Assembly: GCA_963920525.1 (NCBI GenBank) | Contig: OY986438.1 | Span: forward strand, 52,215,753 to 52,279,752 | Length of the DNA stretch: 64,000 nt | From: Dichetophora obliterata | Taxonomy: Eukaryota; Arthropoda; Insecta; Diptera; Sciomyzidae | Direction: 5' to 3' | Shown here: positions 36,730 to 47,860 of the stretch, one piece after another | Numbering within the stretch: the stretch's first letter is position 1 | Layout: the number at the start of each line of letters is the position of its first letter | Program-made: the position numbers and the translations under genes | The notes under the pieces: generated by a model | Databases searched by the model: none | Told to the model about the DNA's origin: nothing | What the model saw: only the letters and a program-made list of their open reading frames with translations

Positions 36730-37870
36730 TCAAAATTCAAGAAGTGAATCATTATTTTTAAATAAAAAATTTTTTAAATTTAATTTGAAGCTAGACAGAG
36801 ATTGAATGCTCTTCTAGGTGTTAAATAGATTGTTATACTCGTTTGGTCCAGCAAAAAAGACACGTTGCTTAGTTAATTCCAAACGACATCTGACTACCTG
36901 AAGATGCAATGCTTGCCTCGTTACTCGATTTGTGTGCACCATGTTTTGCTGAAATTATAGAGTATTGGTTCCTATACCACGTAAGTTTTTAAAAACTTGA
37001 ATAAAAGTTGTAGCTTATATAAACCTTTTACCGGAAGTACATTTTTAGCAAAATCTTTATATAAACTCTTCGCACTGTGTCTCCATGCAAGATTTAAAAC
37101 AATTTTAAGGGCTTTGTTCTAAGCTGTTTGCAAGGACTTCAAGTAACAATTAGTTTTACTACCATACAATATTGGTAGGCAAGTTAAGTGAGAATGAACC
37201 AAAGATTGATAAAGCATCATTTTAGTTTCTGTTATCAACTTGTTTTTAAATTTGTGCAAGATACCAAATCCTGATGATACCTTAATTTTTAATCTCTTAA
37301 TGTGACAATCCCACTTCATGTTCTGACTTAAGGTCATTCCTAAGTATTTAACACTTTCAGATTCTTAGATTCTATTTTGGTCGATTTGTACAGTGAAGAC
37401 GTCATCATTTCTGTAATTTGATGGTTTAAATCTTACTTAACTTGTTTTTTCTTTGTTTAAAGCCAATAAGTTAACTTGTGTAAATTCTGAAAGAATTTCA
37501 GCATCATACTCAATTTGTGTTCTGAGTACCTCAATATGCTTATATTTGTAAAAAAGACATACGTCATCAGCAAACATGAACAGTGTACCATTAAAATTTA
37601 TGATTTTTAAGTCATTAATATAGATTTTGAAAAGTAAAGGCCCAAGAACACTACCTTGTGGGACGCCACACGTCACAGGCAACATACTGCTTTTAGAACC
37701 ACCGATTTGTACAAATTGCTTTCTGTTACTTAAATAATCCTCAAAAAGATCTAGAGTTGAAGAGCTAAGCCCAAGAATATCCAGTTAAGAAATCAGTATT
37801 TCATGGTCAACTAAATTAAATTTAACACGCCGCAAACCGAGGTCAACGCTAATTAAAAATTTTAAAAATT
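36730..37870 (-). pseudogene. Jockey/CR1-like LINE reverse transcriptase, decayed
   Basis: Minus strand from about 37860: LISVDLRR(x)FNLVDHEIL (motif A region), SSSTLDLFEDYLSNRKQFVQ, then the ORF 37685-37437 with CGVPQGSVLGPLLFKIYIND and FADDVCLFYKYKH (motif C, both Asp present). The ORF 37337-37119 holds LSQNMKWDCHIKRLKIKVSS and the thumb LVHSHLTCLPILYGS. Further 3' (37110-36740) AWRHSAKSLYKDFAKNVLPV and VFFAGPNEYNNLF-like sequence can be read across frames. Stops and shifts separate every block. The endonuclease and ORF1 are missing. The motif set fits Jockey or CR1 clade elements. Confidence 0.85.
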
Positions 37871-38793
37871 TCTTGCTATAGGCCTGTTTTCAGTTTTCAA
37901 GTTGAGCACAATTTTAATTTAAAAGAAATGAAAAGTAATAAAAATAAATTGTCTCTTTTCAAAATTTCTTAAAAATTAATACAGCTCTTAAGAAAACATT
38001 ATATATTTATATTTTCGGGGAATTATTGAATTTCGTTTACAGCTGCCATTAACAAGTTGAGACTGTAACAGCCATACCAGAGTTATTATATATGAAAAAA
38101 GTTTCGTTGGCTGAAAGTTTATAGCAAGAACTTTATGAGAGCTCTCATAACCCTAATTGAATCTGCAATAATCACAAAACAAAAACGAAAATTTTTTCAG
38201 CGTCTTTGGTGGTTACAGTTTTTGATACATTCAGTATTCTGGCTATTCAATCTTTTACTGCGGATACAAAAACCACAAAAGACAAATAACTCCATTTTAG
38301 TTTTGGCTTTGCAGCGCGATGTTGGCAAAAATTAAAAAAAATATTTTTTAAGTGAATCCGTATTTTTAGAGTGAAAAACCAAGTATTAACTGGATAAAGT
38401 ACACAGTAATTATCGGTTAATCGAAAATAATTCTCCGAAAGTCGTGAATGAAAACTTTTGTTTTTGAGCAAAATTGTAGCAGCTTTATAAGTACCTGATT
38501 TTCCACAAACAGTGAAGGTAAATGCAAGAAACTGTGTTATATCAAAATATAAACTCAAAAAACAAAAGTTAGCTTTCACAATTTCATCTAAAACACTTTT
38601 TCAACGATATGTCAGCATCACGATTTATAGTAGCCACAAATGGCGTTATTATGGCCCCTCCACGATTGAGCTATCTGAACTAAATTCCTCTCACCATTGA
38701 AAGTTCTTACAACTTCTAGTGAGGTTGTCAAAACCCTGATAGCAACTCTTAAACTGGAATCTAACAGCCCTCACGGAAATTCTCACAGAATCA
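37871..38793. other. intergenic DNA, nothing recognised
   Basis: Frames at 38135-38335, 38247-38579 and 38512-38700 overlap on opposite strands and lack motifs. Confidence 0.45.
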
Positions 38794-38799
38794 TATAGC

Positions 38800-38960
38800 A
38801 CATTTATTTAACCCAAACGGAAATCAGTGTAACCGAAACGAAAATTAAATTAACCTAGACGCAAATCCAATCAACCTGAACGCAAATTAATTTAAACAAA
38901 ATGCAAGTAAGTTTAACCCAAGTGCAAAACAAATTAAAACAAACGCAAATTAAATTAAAT
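38800..38960 (+). repeat. left subterminal array of ~22-bp units (TTAACCCAAACGCAAATTAA)
   Basis: About seven head-to-tail units near the consensus TTAACCCAAACGCAAATTAA. They start just inside the tip CACATTTATTTAACCC. The order of variant units (GCAAGTAAG, then AAGTGCAAA, then AAACGCAAATTAAA) is mirrored in the right array, so this is one long composite terminal inverted repeat. Confidence 0.88.
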
Positions 38961-39124
38961 CAAGATTGTCATTACAACTATCGATACTTTGCTTGAAGTT
39001 TGAACGAGTACAATTATCTATACTTTGCAGCGTAATAGTCCTATCTCTAATTACATGCACTTGGTTCGCTCATGACAAAGAAATACCAGAAATGGAATAG
39101 TTCATTATAAGATAATTTTAAATT

Positions 39125-39439
39125 GTGCATGTAGTTCTGAAAAATTATGAAAAGCTTCAAGAAACACCATATCGAGAAGGGTTTTTGATTTTGGACAATC
39201 TAAGGATCCACAAAACGGAACAAGTTTGTGCTACGATAGCAACTACCAACCTACATCTCAAATATCTAACTCCTTACTCCCTAATGCTGAAGCCTATAGG
39301 AAAATGCTTTTCAACGGCTGAGTTCAGACGAGAAGCAAATGATGAAGTTCATTACATTTTTGTTCTCTTTTACTCTATTTCACTGAATGACTCAAGTCTT
39401 GAGCGTCATCAAATTTTGATTAGGTTCGAAGCATGGTAG
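39125..39439 (+). pseudogene. DDE_3-type transposase fragment, catalytic Glu lost
   Basis: In this 104-codon frame, GFLILDNLRIHKTEQV holds the second catalytic Asp in an LDNxxxHK context, and LKYLTPYSLMLKPIGKCFS corresponds to the family motif YxPPYSPxLNPIEExFS. In that motif NPIE has become KPIG, so the expected Glu is missing. The upstream third of the domain, with the first Asp, is not visible. This fits IS630/Tc1-mariner-type transposases. The frame ends without a proper C-terminus. Confidence 0.7.
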
Positions 39440-39652
39440 AAGAATACAGGTAGATGCACCAGATGAGAGCATACTACTGGAAATTTCAAAACGAAGCAAA
39501 ACTTTTTATTTCTCTTCTTTTGTTTCCATTCGCCACACAACTGAATTTGACAGACATGGCAGTATGGAAAGAGAGCACAGTCAGCGCTGCAGCTACCTCT
39601 ATCCTTATAAATACCATGGTTCGAAGCATGGCAGAATTATCCAGGTAGTTTT
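39424..39652. repeat. direct repeat GGTTCGAAGCATGG(T/C)AGAA flanking ~195 bp
   Basis: GGTTCGAAGCATGGTAGAA at about 39423 and GGTTCGAAGCATGGCAGAAT at about 39619 are each followed by CAGGTAG. The ~195 bp between them break the transposase frame. They may be an internal tandem duplication or an insertion with a long target duplication. Confidence 0.6.
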
Positions 39653-39830
39653 AACAACTGCTTTTTTCTCTTCAAAAGGAAAGCGTAGCCTGTCAAAAAC
39701 AGCTGTTAGTGAAAGAAATCGAAAAAGAAAGCAAGCGTCGAAAAATAAAATCTTAAAAATCAAATAAGAATTTTTGTGCGTTTAAATAACCAAATAAAAA
39801 TTTAAAATCATGAAAATTGTAAAAAGTCGT

Positions 39831-39935
39831 GTGTGATTTGTGCGAAAAGCTTTTCAGTTAGTGATGTTAAATTCTATTTAGTGCCTCAAAAGGAAGCTCG
39901 TCGCCAGAGGTGGATTGATGCCTGCGGCTATTGGT
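39831..39935 (+). pseudogene. THAP-like zinc-finger fragment
   Basis: Frame: CVICAKSFSVSDVKFYLVPQ, then KEARRQRWIDACGYW. The Cys-x2-Cys start, a Phe-Tyr-x2-Pro block about 15 residues later, and a basic stretch leading to Trp-x-x-Ala-Cys-Gly match the first half of THAP DNA-binding domains, which occur in P-element, Kolobok and some other transposases. The terminal Cys-x2-His pair is not found in frame, and no in-frame ATG lies directly upstream, so it is a remnant. Confidence 0.6.
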
Positions 39936-40042
39936 TATGTTTTCACTTATTTTACTAATTCACTTGAAATTAAATTTTTTGACAGCTTATGTTTTCCATA
40001 AAAACTGTCAACACTACCTGGGTAATTCTGCTATGGGTTTGA

Positions 40043-40311
40043 AGTTCATTTTCGCTCTCGCAGACTTCATTTTTCTAGCTGGAAAAACAACAACAAATTT
40101 ATATTCATTCAAGCATTTGCTTTTCGTGGGAACTCTGCCAATAGTTAAAACTCATGCTCGACAAATTCTAGTCGAAATGAACCAAGATCAAAATCTGCAA
40201 ACCATTATTGAAAGTAGTGTACGTCGCATTAAAGTCACCGATTGTTCCAACTACATTACGGGCATGATTTCATTGATTCCAAAAGCTACCTCTTCACAAA
40301 TTCTAGCTTAA
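40043..40311 (+). pseudogene. unidentified frame inside the 22-bp-repeat element
   Basis: This is the 3' part of a 126-codon frame starting at 39931 (GLKFIFALADFIFLAGKTTT, LPIVKTHARQILVEMNQDQN, LQTIIESSVRRIKVTDCSNY). Its composition is more protein-like than the random frames nearby, but I do not recognise the domain. It ends at TAA about 75 bp before the right repeat array, as a transposase C-terminus would. Confidence 0.4.
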
Positions 40312-40384
40312 TACTTAATAATAATTTCTTATAAGCTAAATAACAAATAAATTAGTTATAAATATAAAACTCCATATGTTACGT

Positions 40385-40541
40385 TCAATTTTTATTTGGA
40401 TTAATTTGATTCGCGTTTGGGTTAATTTCATTTGCACTTAAGTTAAACTTACTTGCGTTTGGTTTAAATTAATTTGCATTTAGGTTTATTTTATTTTGCA
40501 TTTTGGTAAAACTAATTTGTGTTTGGGTTAAATAAATGTGC
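40385..40541 (-). repeat. right subterminal array, inverted copy of the left array
   Basis: On the minus strand: CACATTTATTTAACCCAAAC at the tip, followed by six or seven units of the same 22-bp family in the same order as on the left, with one unit fewer or fused. Confidence 0.88.
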
Positions 40542-42474
40542 GAATGCTATATATTAAATTTTTTGAGAACCATAATGTTACGGCTAGAGGAAGCGATGTT
40601 TTGATAGCATCGCCAGTACCGTGAGTGTACAAGATATACTATAAGAGAAATATCTTGCAGATTTGTGTTTAATTTCGTAGCTATAGTTTGGTAAAAGCTT
40701 ACACAATGAAGAGGCAAATGAATCCAGGGCAAAGGAACCGAAGAATTTATGCAATCCTAGGATACAGAAACAAACACTTTTAAGTTCTGAATTAAATTAC
40801 TAACAATTTTGAATTATTATTAAGACTCACGCATTTACTCGCAAGATTTACAATAAGTCATATAAGGTTGATGCCTAAATCTGTTGTAATGTCTAAATAC
40901 TAGCTTAATTCGGCATGGGTTGCAGTGTACGGAAAAAAAACAAAATTTGTCCTGCGAGTATTTTATAACTATTTAAAAAAACACCTAAGCATCAAAGAAG
41001 ATTCAAGTTGAAAAACAGGAGACACTCTAATATGTAATATCCATCTGCATGTCATGGTCCATTTAAAAACTTTTTTATGGATTATAAGACAATGCGAAAG
41101 AATCTCTACTACACATGATTATCTGAATTAAACAGTTCTCGTAACTTTTATTTCTTTATCAGTCAACTCATATTTTGACTCCCCCTTTTGTTTTATTAGA
41201 AAAAATTTTGTTAGTCTCGTTGTTGACAGTAAATAAAATAACACAAAAACTACCTTTCAGAAGCTCAAAGCGAAAGACGTAATTGCAAAAACAAAGCAAC
41301 AACAAGTTGGAATAAAAATAGAAGAAAGGCGCTGTCTACTAAATCTTCACGTTTCTTAAACGTTGACTTCACTGCCTTGGCTGGACGTAAGCCTCACGTA
41401 CTTTATTGACATTCTGAGGAATGCATCTAAAGGCCACCCAAAAAGGGAGGAGCTGAGCAATGCTGAAGAGTGGCGCTTAGTTACGTTTATAGAGCCAAGA
41501 AGCGTGACTGTTTTTATATGTGAAACATTTACAGCAAACGTTGTTGTTTGGGTTTCTTTTTGTTTCTTTGCTGCTGTTGTTATTGCTAGAAACTTAGAAA
41601 ATGTCTTAGAAATCGACTATAAAAGATTTTGTAAAAATATAAGAAACGAACAAGACGAATAAATATAAAGAGAATGCAACAGTCAACAACAACAACAAGA
41701 AAAACAAGAAGATAAAATAGCACAACAGCAAATAGAATCGAATCAGAGTAGTTCCTTTACAGAATGGGCCACCACGAGCGTTCCATATCGAGAAGCTAAG
41801 TACGAAGAAAGCACGCTGCTCGGTGTAACTGACAACTAGAAAAACAACAAAATAGAAAACAAAGAACGAATTTAAAAAAAACTTGATAAAACTTGCTGCG
41901 AATAACTTGAAGTGGTGTGTCAGAAAAACTGGCTTTTTTGCTGTATAAAAAGGCATCTTTAATGGTAGCGAGGGTAATAGAGTTTCGTAGACAAACGTAT
42001 TTACTACATAACAGTAAAAGTACATGTGTCTTTATACAATTCAAGCGCTCGAACAAAGTGTTGTAAAGTTTATCCACGATAGCCATAAACCAATCTAGAT
42101 TATTTTTAAGCAGGCAGGAAAGCAAACAAGACAAACATCTAACAAAATAGCTCAGATCAAATCAGGCATGGGCTTAGTTACGAAAATAAGAGAGTTTTGG
42201 GGTTCAAAATTCCTCATAGGGTCAGAGGATATAAAAATAAATTCGAATAAAATTGCCAAAATCAAGAAATAATTTAAAAAAAAAAAAACAAATCGAGAAC
42301 ATTATGAACACGGTGTAACAAAATGACAAAAATCGAAAAACTTGGCATATGAAAAAAAAATTCAAAAATTATTCAAAAACATTTTAAAAAAAGCGAAAGA
42401 AAAATTAAATAAAACTACGCTCACGCTTAGCAAGAGATAATGTAAGTATGCACATATCTGTCTTCTTAATTGTT
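40542..42474. other. intergenic DNA with CAA tracts, no gene recognised
   Basis: The frame 40732-40547 (minus) and the overlapping frames 41363-41662 (plus), 42025-41606 and 42134-41796 (minus) lack domains. The long minus frames reflect CAACAACAAC tracts around 41683-41735 and A-rich sequence. Confidence 0.45.
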
Positions 42475-42476
42475 TA

Positions 42477-43215
42477 CAGCGTGAATCAAAGTAACTGTCG
42501 CACCTATATTAATACCAATTACACAAAAAGAAGCAACACTTTAAAACAAATGTTGTTTTTTTTACGACTCTGGCATTAATTGTACACTTATTCCATGAAC
42601 TGTTTCAAAAGTTTTGTCAATAATAATAATAATATTGCGAAAGGAAATAAGTGCAGAGGTCCTTAGCCGGCACGCAGGTTGCAGTATCATATTTCCGACG
42701 AAAAACTCTTGTTTTTGCAAGCAAGCCACAACTCGCAAAATTATAGAGTGTACGCAGCTTGCATGGCAGAAATTTCTAAAGAAAAAAAAACCATTGAAAG
42801 ATTTCAAAATGTTTCGTCAATCATGGTTTGGGGCGCATTCTTCGAAAAAGGCAAATTGCTCCTTCTTCTTATCGAAAAAAGCGTTGAAATAATTCTGAAT
42901 ATTACTGAGAACATTTTTTAAAGAACTATCTTATGCGGCATGCCAAGCAAATTTACCCAGAGGGTCACTTTTGTTTTAAGCAAGATTCTTTTCCAGCACA
43001 AAGGCAAAAATCGTTCAAAGGTGGTGCAGAGTAAAATTTGCCATGTTTATTTCAGTTGCAGGAATGCCCTCCGTCCTCCCCTGACCTAAACCCCCTGCAC
43101 TTTTCTATTTGGTGTATAATGATGAGTAAATTAAAAATTTTTACTTAATAAAGCTTACACAGTGATTTTGATTTATGGCATAAAACAAGTGCGACAGTTA
43201 TTTTGATTCACACTG
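42477..43215 (+). mobile_element. Tc1-like element (family B) with both TIRs and TA target site
   Basis: The left TIR starts CAGCGTGAATCAAAGTAACT (to GTCGCAC, 42477-42503). The right TIR, complemented, starts CAGTGTGAATCAAAATAACT (to GTCGCAC, 43215-43189), so 25 of 27 bases match. Both are flanked by TA. The interior frames (42614-42921) give SDEKLLFLQASHNSQNYRVY, with the catalytic DE context, and SIMVWGAFFEKGKLLLLLIE. Near 43070 CCTGACCTAAACCCCCTGCA decays from SPDLNPL. The N-terminal DNA-binding domain is deleted, so the element is about half length and inactive. Confidence 0.9.
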
Positions 43216-43479
43216 TATACTCAGCGAAATCAGAAAATGCAAGCTCGCGTAAAAAATGTTACTCTGTAGAAGCTCTATAAAAGACTGAGTTTTTTAAATA
43301 GAAAGCTCTTTGTTATGCACAAAGTGCAATAATTTTGCAATACGTTAAATTTGCTTAACAATGAAATTTAACAAACCCAAATAACTTGACACATGAAAGC
43401 AAGGATCTTTAAATTTAAATCTTAAGTGTTATCTAAGTCAATTCCCACAAATAAAAAAGTGGTATAAGGCAACGGGGCG

Positions 43480-43625
43480 TGGCACCTCCGATATAACTTA
43501 ACACCTTAAACCTTAAACTTAACACCTTAAACCTTTTGCTATTTATGTAGGTTAAAGAAAGCCCTCCAATTGGGAAGAACGAAAAATATGTGTGAGATTG
43601 AAAAAGAAAACGTGGCACCACCCAT
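43480..43625. repeat. 21-bp tandem duplication next to GTGGCACC words
   Basis: CTTAACACCTTAAACCTTAAA at 43497-43517 is followed by a second copy to about 43535. GGCGTGGCACCTCC (43477) and CGTGGCACCACCC (43611) flank it. The same GTGCCAC/GTGGCAC word runs through the tandem array at 62.8-63.9 kb. Confidence 0.55.
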
Positions 43626-46130
43626 ACATCTCCAAAACCAAAAAAATCGAGTACTCCGAAACTAACCGTCAGATTGAGTGCAAGCTTTTGGAAAATTTTT
43701 ACCTTTGAACCACGCGCCGGAATATATCAAGTTTTATATATCTGCAATTTTAAGATAATCGATCGATGTAGGAGTAAGCTTCATTTGCTCGTCGAGCTGA
43801 CACGCACGCTTTCTTCAAATCAACTAGATATTTCTTCGTAGTGGAGAAACAATTTCCTTAGATACAATGTCTTCTCTATATCTTAATTAAAACAATCTAT
43901 TGGGTTTTAATAAGCGCCAATACTGCATCAAAGACTAGAGAAGTAGTTAGTATTGCTCAAGGCAAATAAACTATGCTAACATTGAAAATAACTCAAATCC
44001 ACAACCTTTTTTATTTTCTTCCTTGGACTCAATGCACACTCTTGTGAAATAATGCGTATTTTTTGGTTTTTGTGCTACAATAACTAGCCCATAAAAATAT
44101 TCAATATTATTTAACAAATACATAAGTTAACAAAGAATTTTTTAATAAGCACAAACAAAAACCACAAAACGAAGAGAGCAACAAAAAGAAAAAAGTGCCG
44201 ACTGCACGATTTTCAACAGGTTAACGCCTAAAAAAGAGTGCTGAAGCAATTCATATTCATTATATCGGCGTTTCTAAATCGAGCTTCAATTGAAGACCGC
44301 GAGGCAATCGAAGATTTGTTTTTCTTGCGTCTTCCTCCACTGCGCCACTTCTGCTTCTTCATCAATTCCGGCAAATATAAGTGCGGATGCCTGTGTTTCT
44401 TATAGATACATACTTGTAGATATTATTACAAAACAAGTATCGGTAACCACATGCAACTCATGAGGAGCAACAAGCATGCAATGCAGGAAAGACAGACAAC
44501 AGTAGTGAGCAGCAACATTGAACAGTTTGAAATGAAAACCAACAACAAAAACAAATTGTTGCTTCTTTAAAGCGGAAAGTGGTAAAAAACAACAACAACA
44601 ACGATTATTGTATAAGCAATTTTCAAGTGTTTATGACGTTTTATGGAATGGTTCGTTCAGCAGCAGCAACAGCAACAGCATTATGAAGATGGATTGTTTT
44701 TTTATATTGGTTGATCACTGCTGTGCGCTTGACTTTGAGCAGATTAAAGTCAAGCAGCATCTTGCAATAGCCGTATTTGCTGAGTTAAAGCTTTAAGCCT
44801 CCTGCTGCTAAAGTGGAGCAACATGTTTTTTTTTCCAAACCGACAAAAAAAAACTATGAAACTTTTTATGAACATTATAAAGAGACATACACTTGGAACA
44901 GGAAACGGCAACATACATCAGCTGCACCAAAGCAACAAGTTCAAGTCTAAAACCAGAGTAGATCATAAGCTGATTGTCATAATATCGGTATGATGATTAC
45001 GTCGAGACGAACCAAAGCATTGCTCCCTGCAATTTTTTTTATTGTATGATTATTGTTGTAGTTGTTGTTGTGTGACTGTGTGAGAATATTTTCTTCTCGG
45101 TTTTAAACTGCAGCTTGCGATCAGTTCAAGCTTATTAAATCAAAACACACGCACTTCTTGTTAAATCAAAAAGAATAACTAGCGTCGAAAAGCTAAACAA
45201 GATGAACAGCTAATCCAGTCAGAGTCAGCCGGATAGGTTTACATCTTTGTTGTTTTCGTGGTTATTAGAACAGATCATCAATGAAACTGTGTAAATACAT
45301 TCGCGTAGTTAATCCAATTGTTGCTGGATCATCATCATCTCCAACACCAAGCAACGCTATCAGCAACATTATATTATGCTGAAACTCACAGCAACCACAA
45401 ACAGTCTTTCATGGCTCTCATTCCTTTCATATCATTCATCAATTTAACATTTTCTCGGGTCATTATCTTGTGCAGTTATTTTGATCAACCATTTCTACCC
45501 TTTGCTGCTCTCATGGCTTGAAATGTACAACTCCTCAATTAAGATCAGCCACTGCTCGGTCTTGAATGATTTCCTGCTCAAAAGTGACCACTTTTCAGCA
45601 GCAATTATTATGTTGTTGGAATTGTTGGGATTTCGCATGTTGTCCAATCCAGATTTTGCTGTATTTGTATGCTTGAGAAGAATATTTTTTCAAATATTTT
45701 TTAGTGCCAAGTGAACAAAAGATGTTACTAGAAGATTTACTTAAAAATTATGAAATTTTTTACCTCTGACAAACAAAGTATGCAGCAATCCATGTTTTTG
45801 CACATGTTTGGTTTTTGAAAACATTCAAATATCACAAATATTAAACTAACTAGTATTTTAGAACGTGCTTATAACACAAAAATTCCAATGGTTGAATATT
45901 TGCCCATATCACAAATAAGCTTATTTTTTGTATTCAAGGTAAAAGTTAGTTAAAATTGAAAAAGACGCTAGAGCAGAATTGCTTTTGGCATATTTTTACT
46001 GAATTCGAATATAAAAACTTGAAATTTACTTTATACTTATATTATATATATATAATAAAGAGGAAAAGTTTGTTTGCATTAATTGTGTGTGTTCCGGGTT
46101 AACTTCTAAGTTATTTGTCGGATTGACATT
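43626..46130. other. CAA/CAG-rich intergenic or intronic DNA, no gene recognised
   Basis: ACAACAACAACAACG near 44590 and CAGCAGCAGCAACAGCAACA near 44660 are non-coding-type tracts. Frames at 44608-44796, 45318-45521 and 45481-45714 have no domain. Complexity is higher than in the AT-rich parts, so host regulatory sequence is possible but not shown. Confidence 0.45.
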
Positions 46131-46503
46131 GGCCGCATTCAGCGCAGACAACAGTTGGCAACTGTTGTGTAAAAATTCGCTGAATGGTACAAATTTGGTA
46201 GCGCTAACTAAAACTGATAAAGTAGCGAACGCCTTTTAATGGAGCGAACAAATTCTATACTACATGAACACAACTGTTTGCTTAACTGTCAGATGCTGTT
46301 ACTGACGCTGTTAAATTAATAAACGCAGAAAGAACGCAGCAAATTTAAGTGAGAAACCTTTGCAATTGAATTAAATGTACATAAAAATTAAATCGAATCT
46401 AACTTCTGACGTGTAGAGTAGCAACATATTCAGAGAAAAACATCGTGAACTAAGGTAGCGCTACCATTACAGTTCACAACAGTTGTCTGCGCTGAATGCG
46501 GCC
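46131..46503. mobile_element. ~373-bp MITE with GGCCGCATTCAGCGCAGACA ends
   Basis: GGCCGCATTCAGCGCAGACA then AC at 46131-46152 is repeated inverted, without mismatch, at the right end (about 46482-46503). Flanking ATT on both sides may be a 3-bp target duplication. GGTAGCGCTA occurs inside near both ends. No ORF is convincing. Confidence 0.88.
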
Positions 46504-46974
46504 ATTGAAAAACTCGATTATTTTACCGAACGCGAATTGAAAAAAAACGATGTCATTCGTTTAAGCGTCGCAATGACTCTGTCTTATATTCAATTCGTTT
46601 GTTTGACCAATATTATAAAGCTGTTCACTGTTTGCATACTGTTCACAGGTCTGTTTTTTTTACGCCAACTTACGTAATTTACGTGGTTTATTTTAATTTT
46701 GGGCTTTTTTGGTCAAGCTGTTTTAAAAAATAATGTTTTAGAAAAGAATAAACCTTTAATTACATTATTATTATTTTCCTCCGACGTTTCACAGATTTCC
46801 TTACGAGTATTTTGATTTGTTGTTGTTTTGCATGCAAACGCAAATATGCAAACAAGCTTAAATAAAATTAACTATTGGACGTGTTTTTTATGGCTTTTAG
46901 TACTCCAGTCGTTTTTAGTATTTAAATATTATTATTATAAAGGAGGCGTCTGACAAAGCATTAATTTTTCGAAA
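46504..46974. other. intergenic DNA, nothing recognised
   Basis: No supported feature. The frame at 46483-46677 overlaps the MITE end and lacks motifs. Confidence 0.4.
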
Positions 46975-47310
46975 AATTTTACATCATCATCAGCATATGA
47001 AACACACTGAGAATTTTTTACTTTTGATGTTATATCTTTAAAAAAAAGTATATAAAGTAATGGGCCCAAAATGCCTGAGGAAGCTAAAAATAATCTAAAA
47101 GTTTTATTTTCAATGTAAATATGAAATACCCTTTAACAGAGATATGATCTAAGTTATTGTAATAAATTAGAGTGAAAACCAAGATTTGCTAGTTTTATTA
47201 TTAAAATATCATTTGAAACTTTGTCAAAGGGCTTACAAAAGTCTTTGTAGAATGAATAAACCTTATACCCCTGTTTAAAAGAAGAAATGCAACAAAATTA
47301 AGAAAATAAA
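46975..47310 (-). pseudogene. LINE reverse-transcriptase fragment (Jockey/CR1-like)
   Basis: On the minus strand VYSFYKDFCKPFDKVSNDIL (about 47280-47215) matches RT motif A (DFSKAFDxV). Further 3' GILGPLLYILFFKDITSK and NSQCVSYADDD (about 47075-46980) match motifs B/C with the catalytic Asp pair present. About 100 bp of RT between the blocks are lost or shuffled, and the frames change. No ends or tail are visible. Confidence 0.7.
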
Positions 47311-47760
47311 GTTAGATTCGATTCCGTTGAGCTGGAAAATAAAAATTAAAATACTTTACAGCAAAACATACTTTTATTTTCATTATAGATTTAAAGATCT
47401 TTGATCCAGACAATAGTTTGGGTGTTGGGCTATCATTTTTTATATTATTTTTATTTTCGGACTTTAATGCTGGCGAAATAAATGAAATTTTTCACTCAGA
47501 AATAAATACTTCTGTTAATAAAGACTTAAACTTTAACGCTGAATTCGAACACTCATACCTCCCACATTCGCACACAAGCTTTTCGTTACATTTTGTAGCA
47601 TTCAACTATTTATACATTTTTTGAACTCAAGTAAATAAAGGTTTTTAATATTTTTTGACACATACAAAAGTGTTTTGTAAAATTTGCAAAATTATTTTTT
47701 ATAACTAAATTTACGAAAATATGTATTTATTTTTATTGGTTTTTAATAAAAAAAATTATA
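47311..47760. other. AT-rich DNA, nothing recognised
   Basis: The 68-codon frame at 47418-47624 has no domain. It may be interior sequence of the pogo-like element that ends at 47858. Confidence 0.35.
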
Positions 47761-47769
47761 TGTAAACAA

Positions 47770-47858
47770 ATTTTTCGATACCTCCCACAAACGGACAACT
47801 TCCATAGCAGGACAAAAATACAACGACCATCAGTGTCCGGTTATGAGAGGTTTCACTG
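47770..47858. mobile_element. right end of a pogo-like DNA transposon
   Basis: The complement of this end reads CAGTGAAACCTCTCATAACC followed by GGACACTGATGG, then GTCCTGCTATGGAAGTTGTC. This matches the typical pogo-type tip CAGTGAAACCTC. It ends at 47858 next to TA. The left tip and any transposase were not found. The LINE fragment at 47861 begins immediately beyond. Confidence 0.65.
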
Positions 47859-47860
47859 TA

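Larger units (their letters stand above)
38800..40541 (+). mobile_element. 1.74-kb DNA transposon with composite inverted ends, DDE relic and THAP-like frame
   Basis: The ends are inverted (ATATAGCACATTTATTT at about 38795, complement of 40531-40552). Each end carries about seven 22-bp subrepeats. Inside, on the plus strand, lie a DDE_3-type fragment (39125-39439), a direct-repeat-flanked segment (39424-39650), a THAP-like Cys-Cys/Trp frame (about 39831-39935), and an unidentified frame running to 40311. No frame is complete, so the copy is inactive. The combination may be one element's two domains or a composite of two insertions. The family was not identified. Confidence 0.78.

Noticed and set aside
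41363..42134. ORFs of 99-139 codons on both strands
   Set aside because: They overlap on opposite strands. The minus-strand frames are produced by CAA and A-rich tracts.
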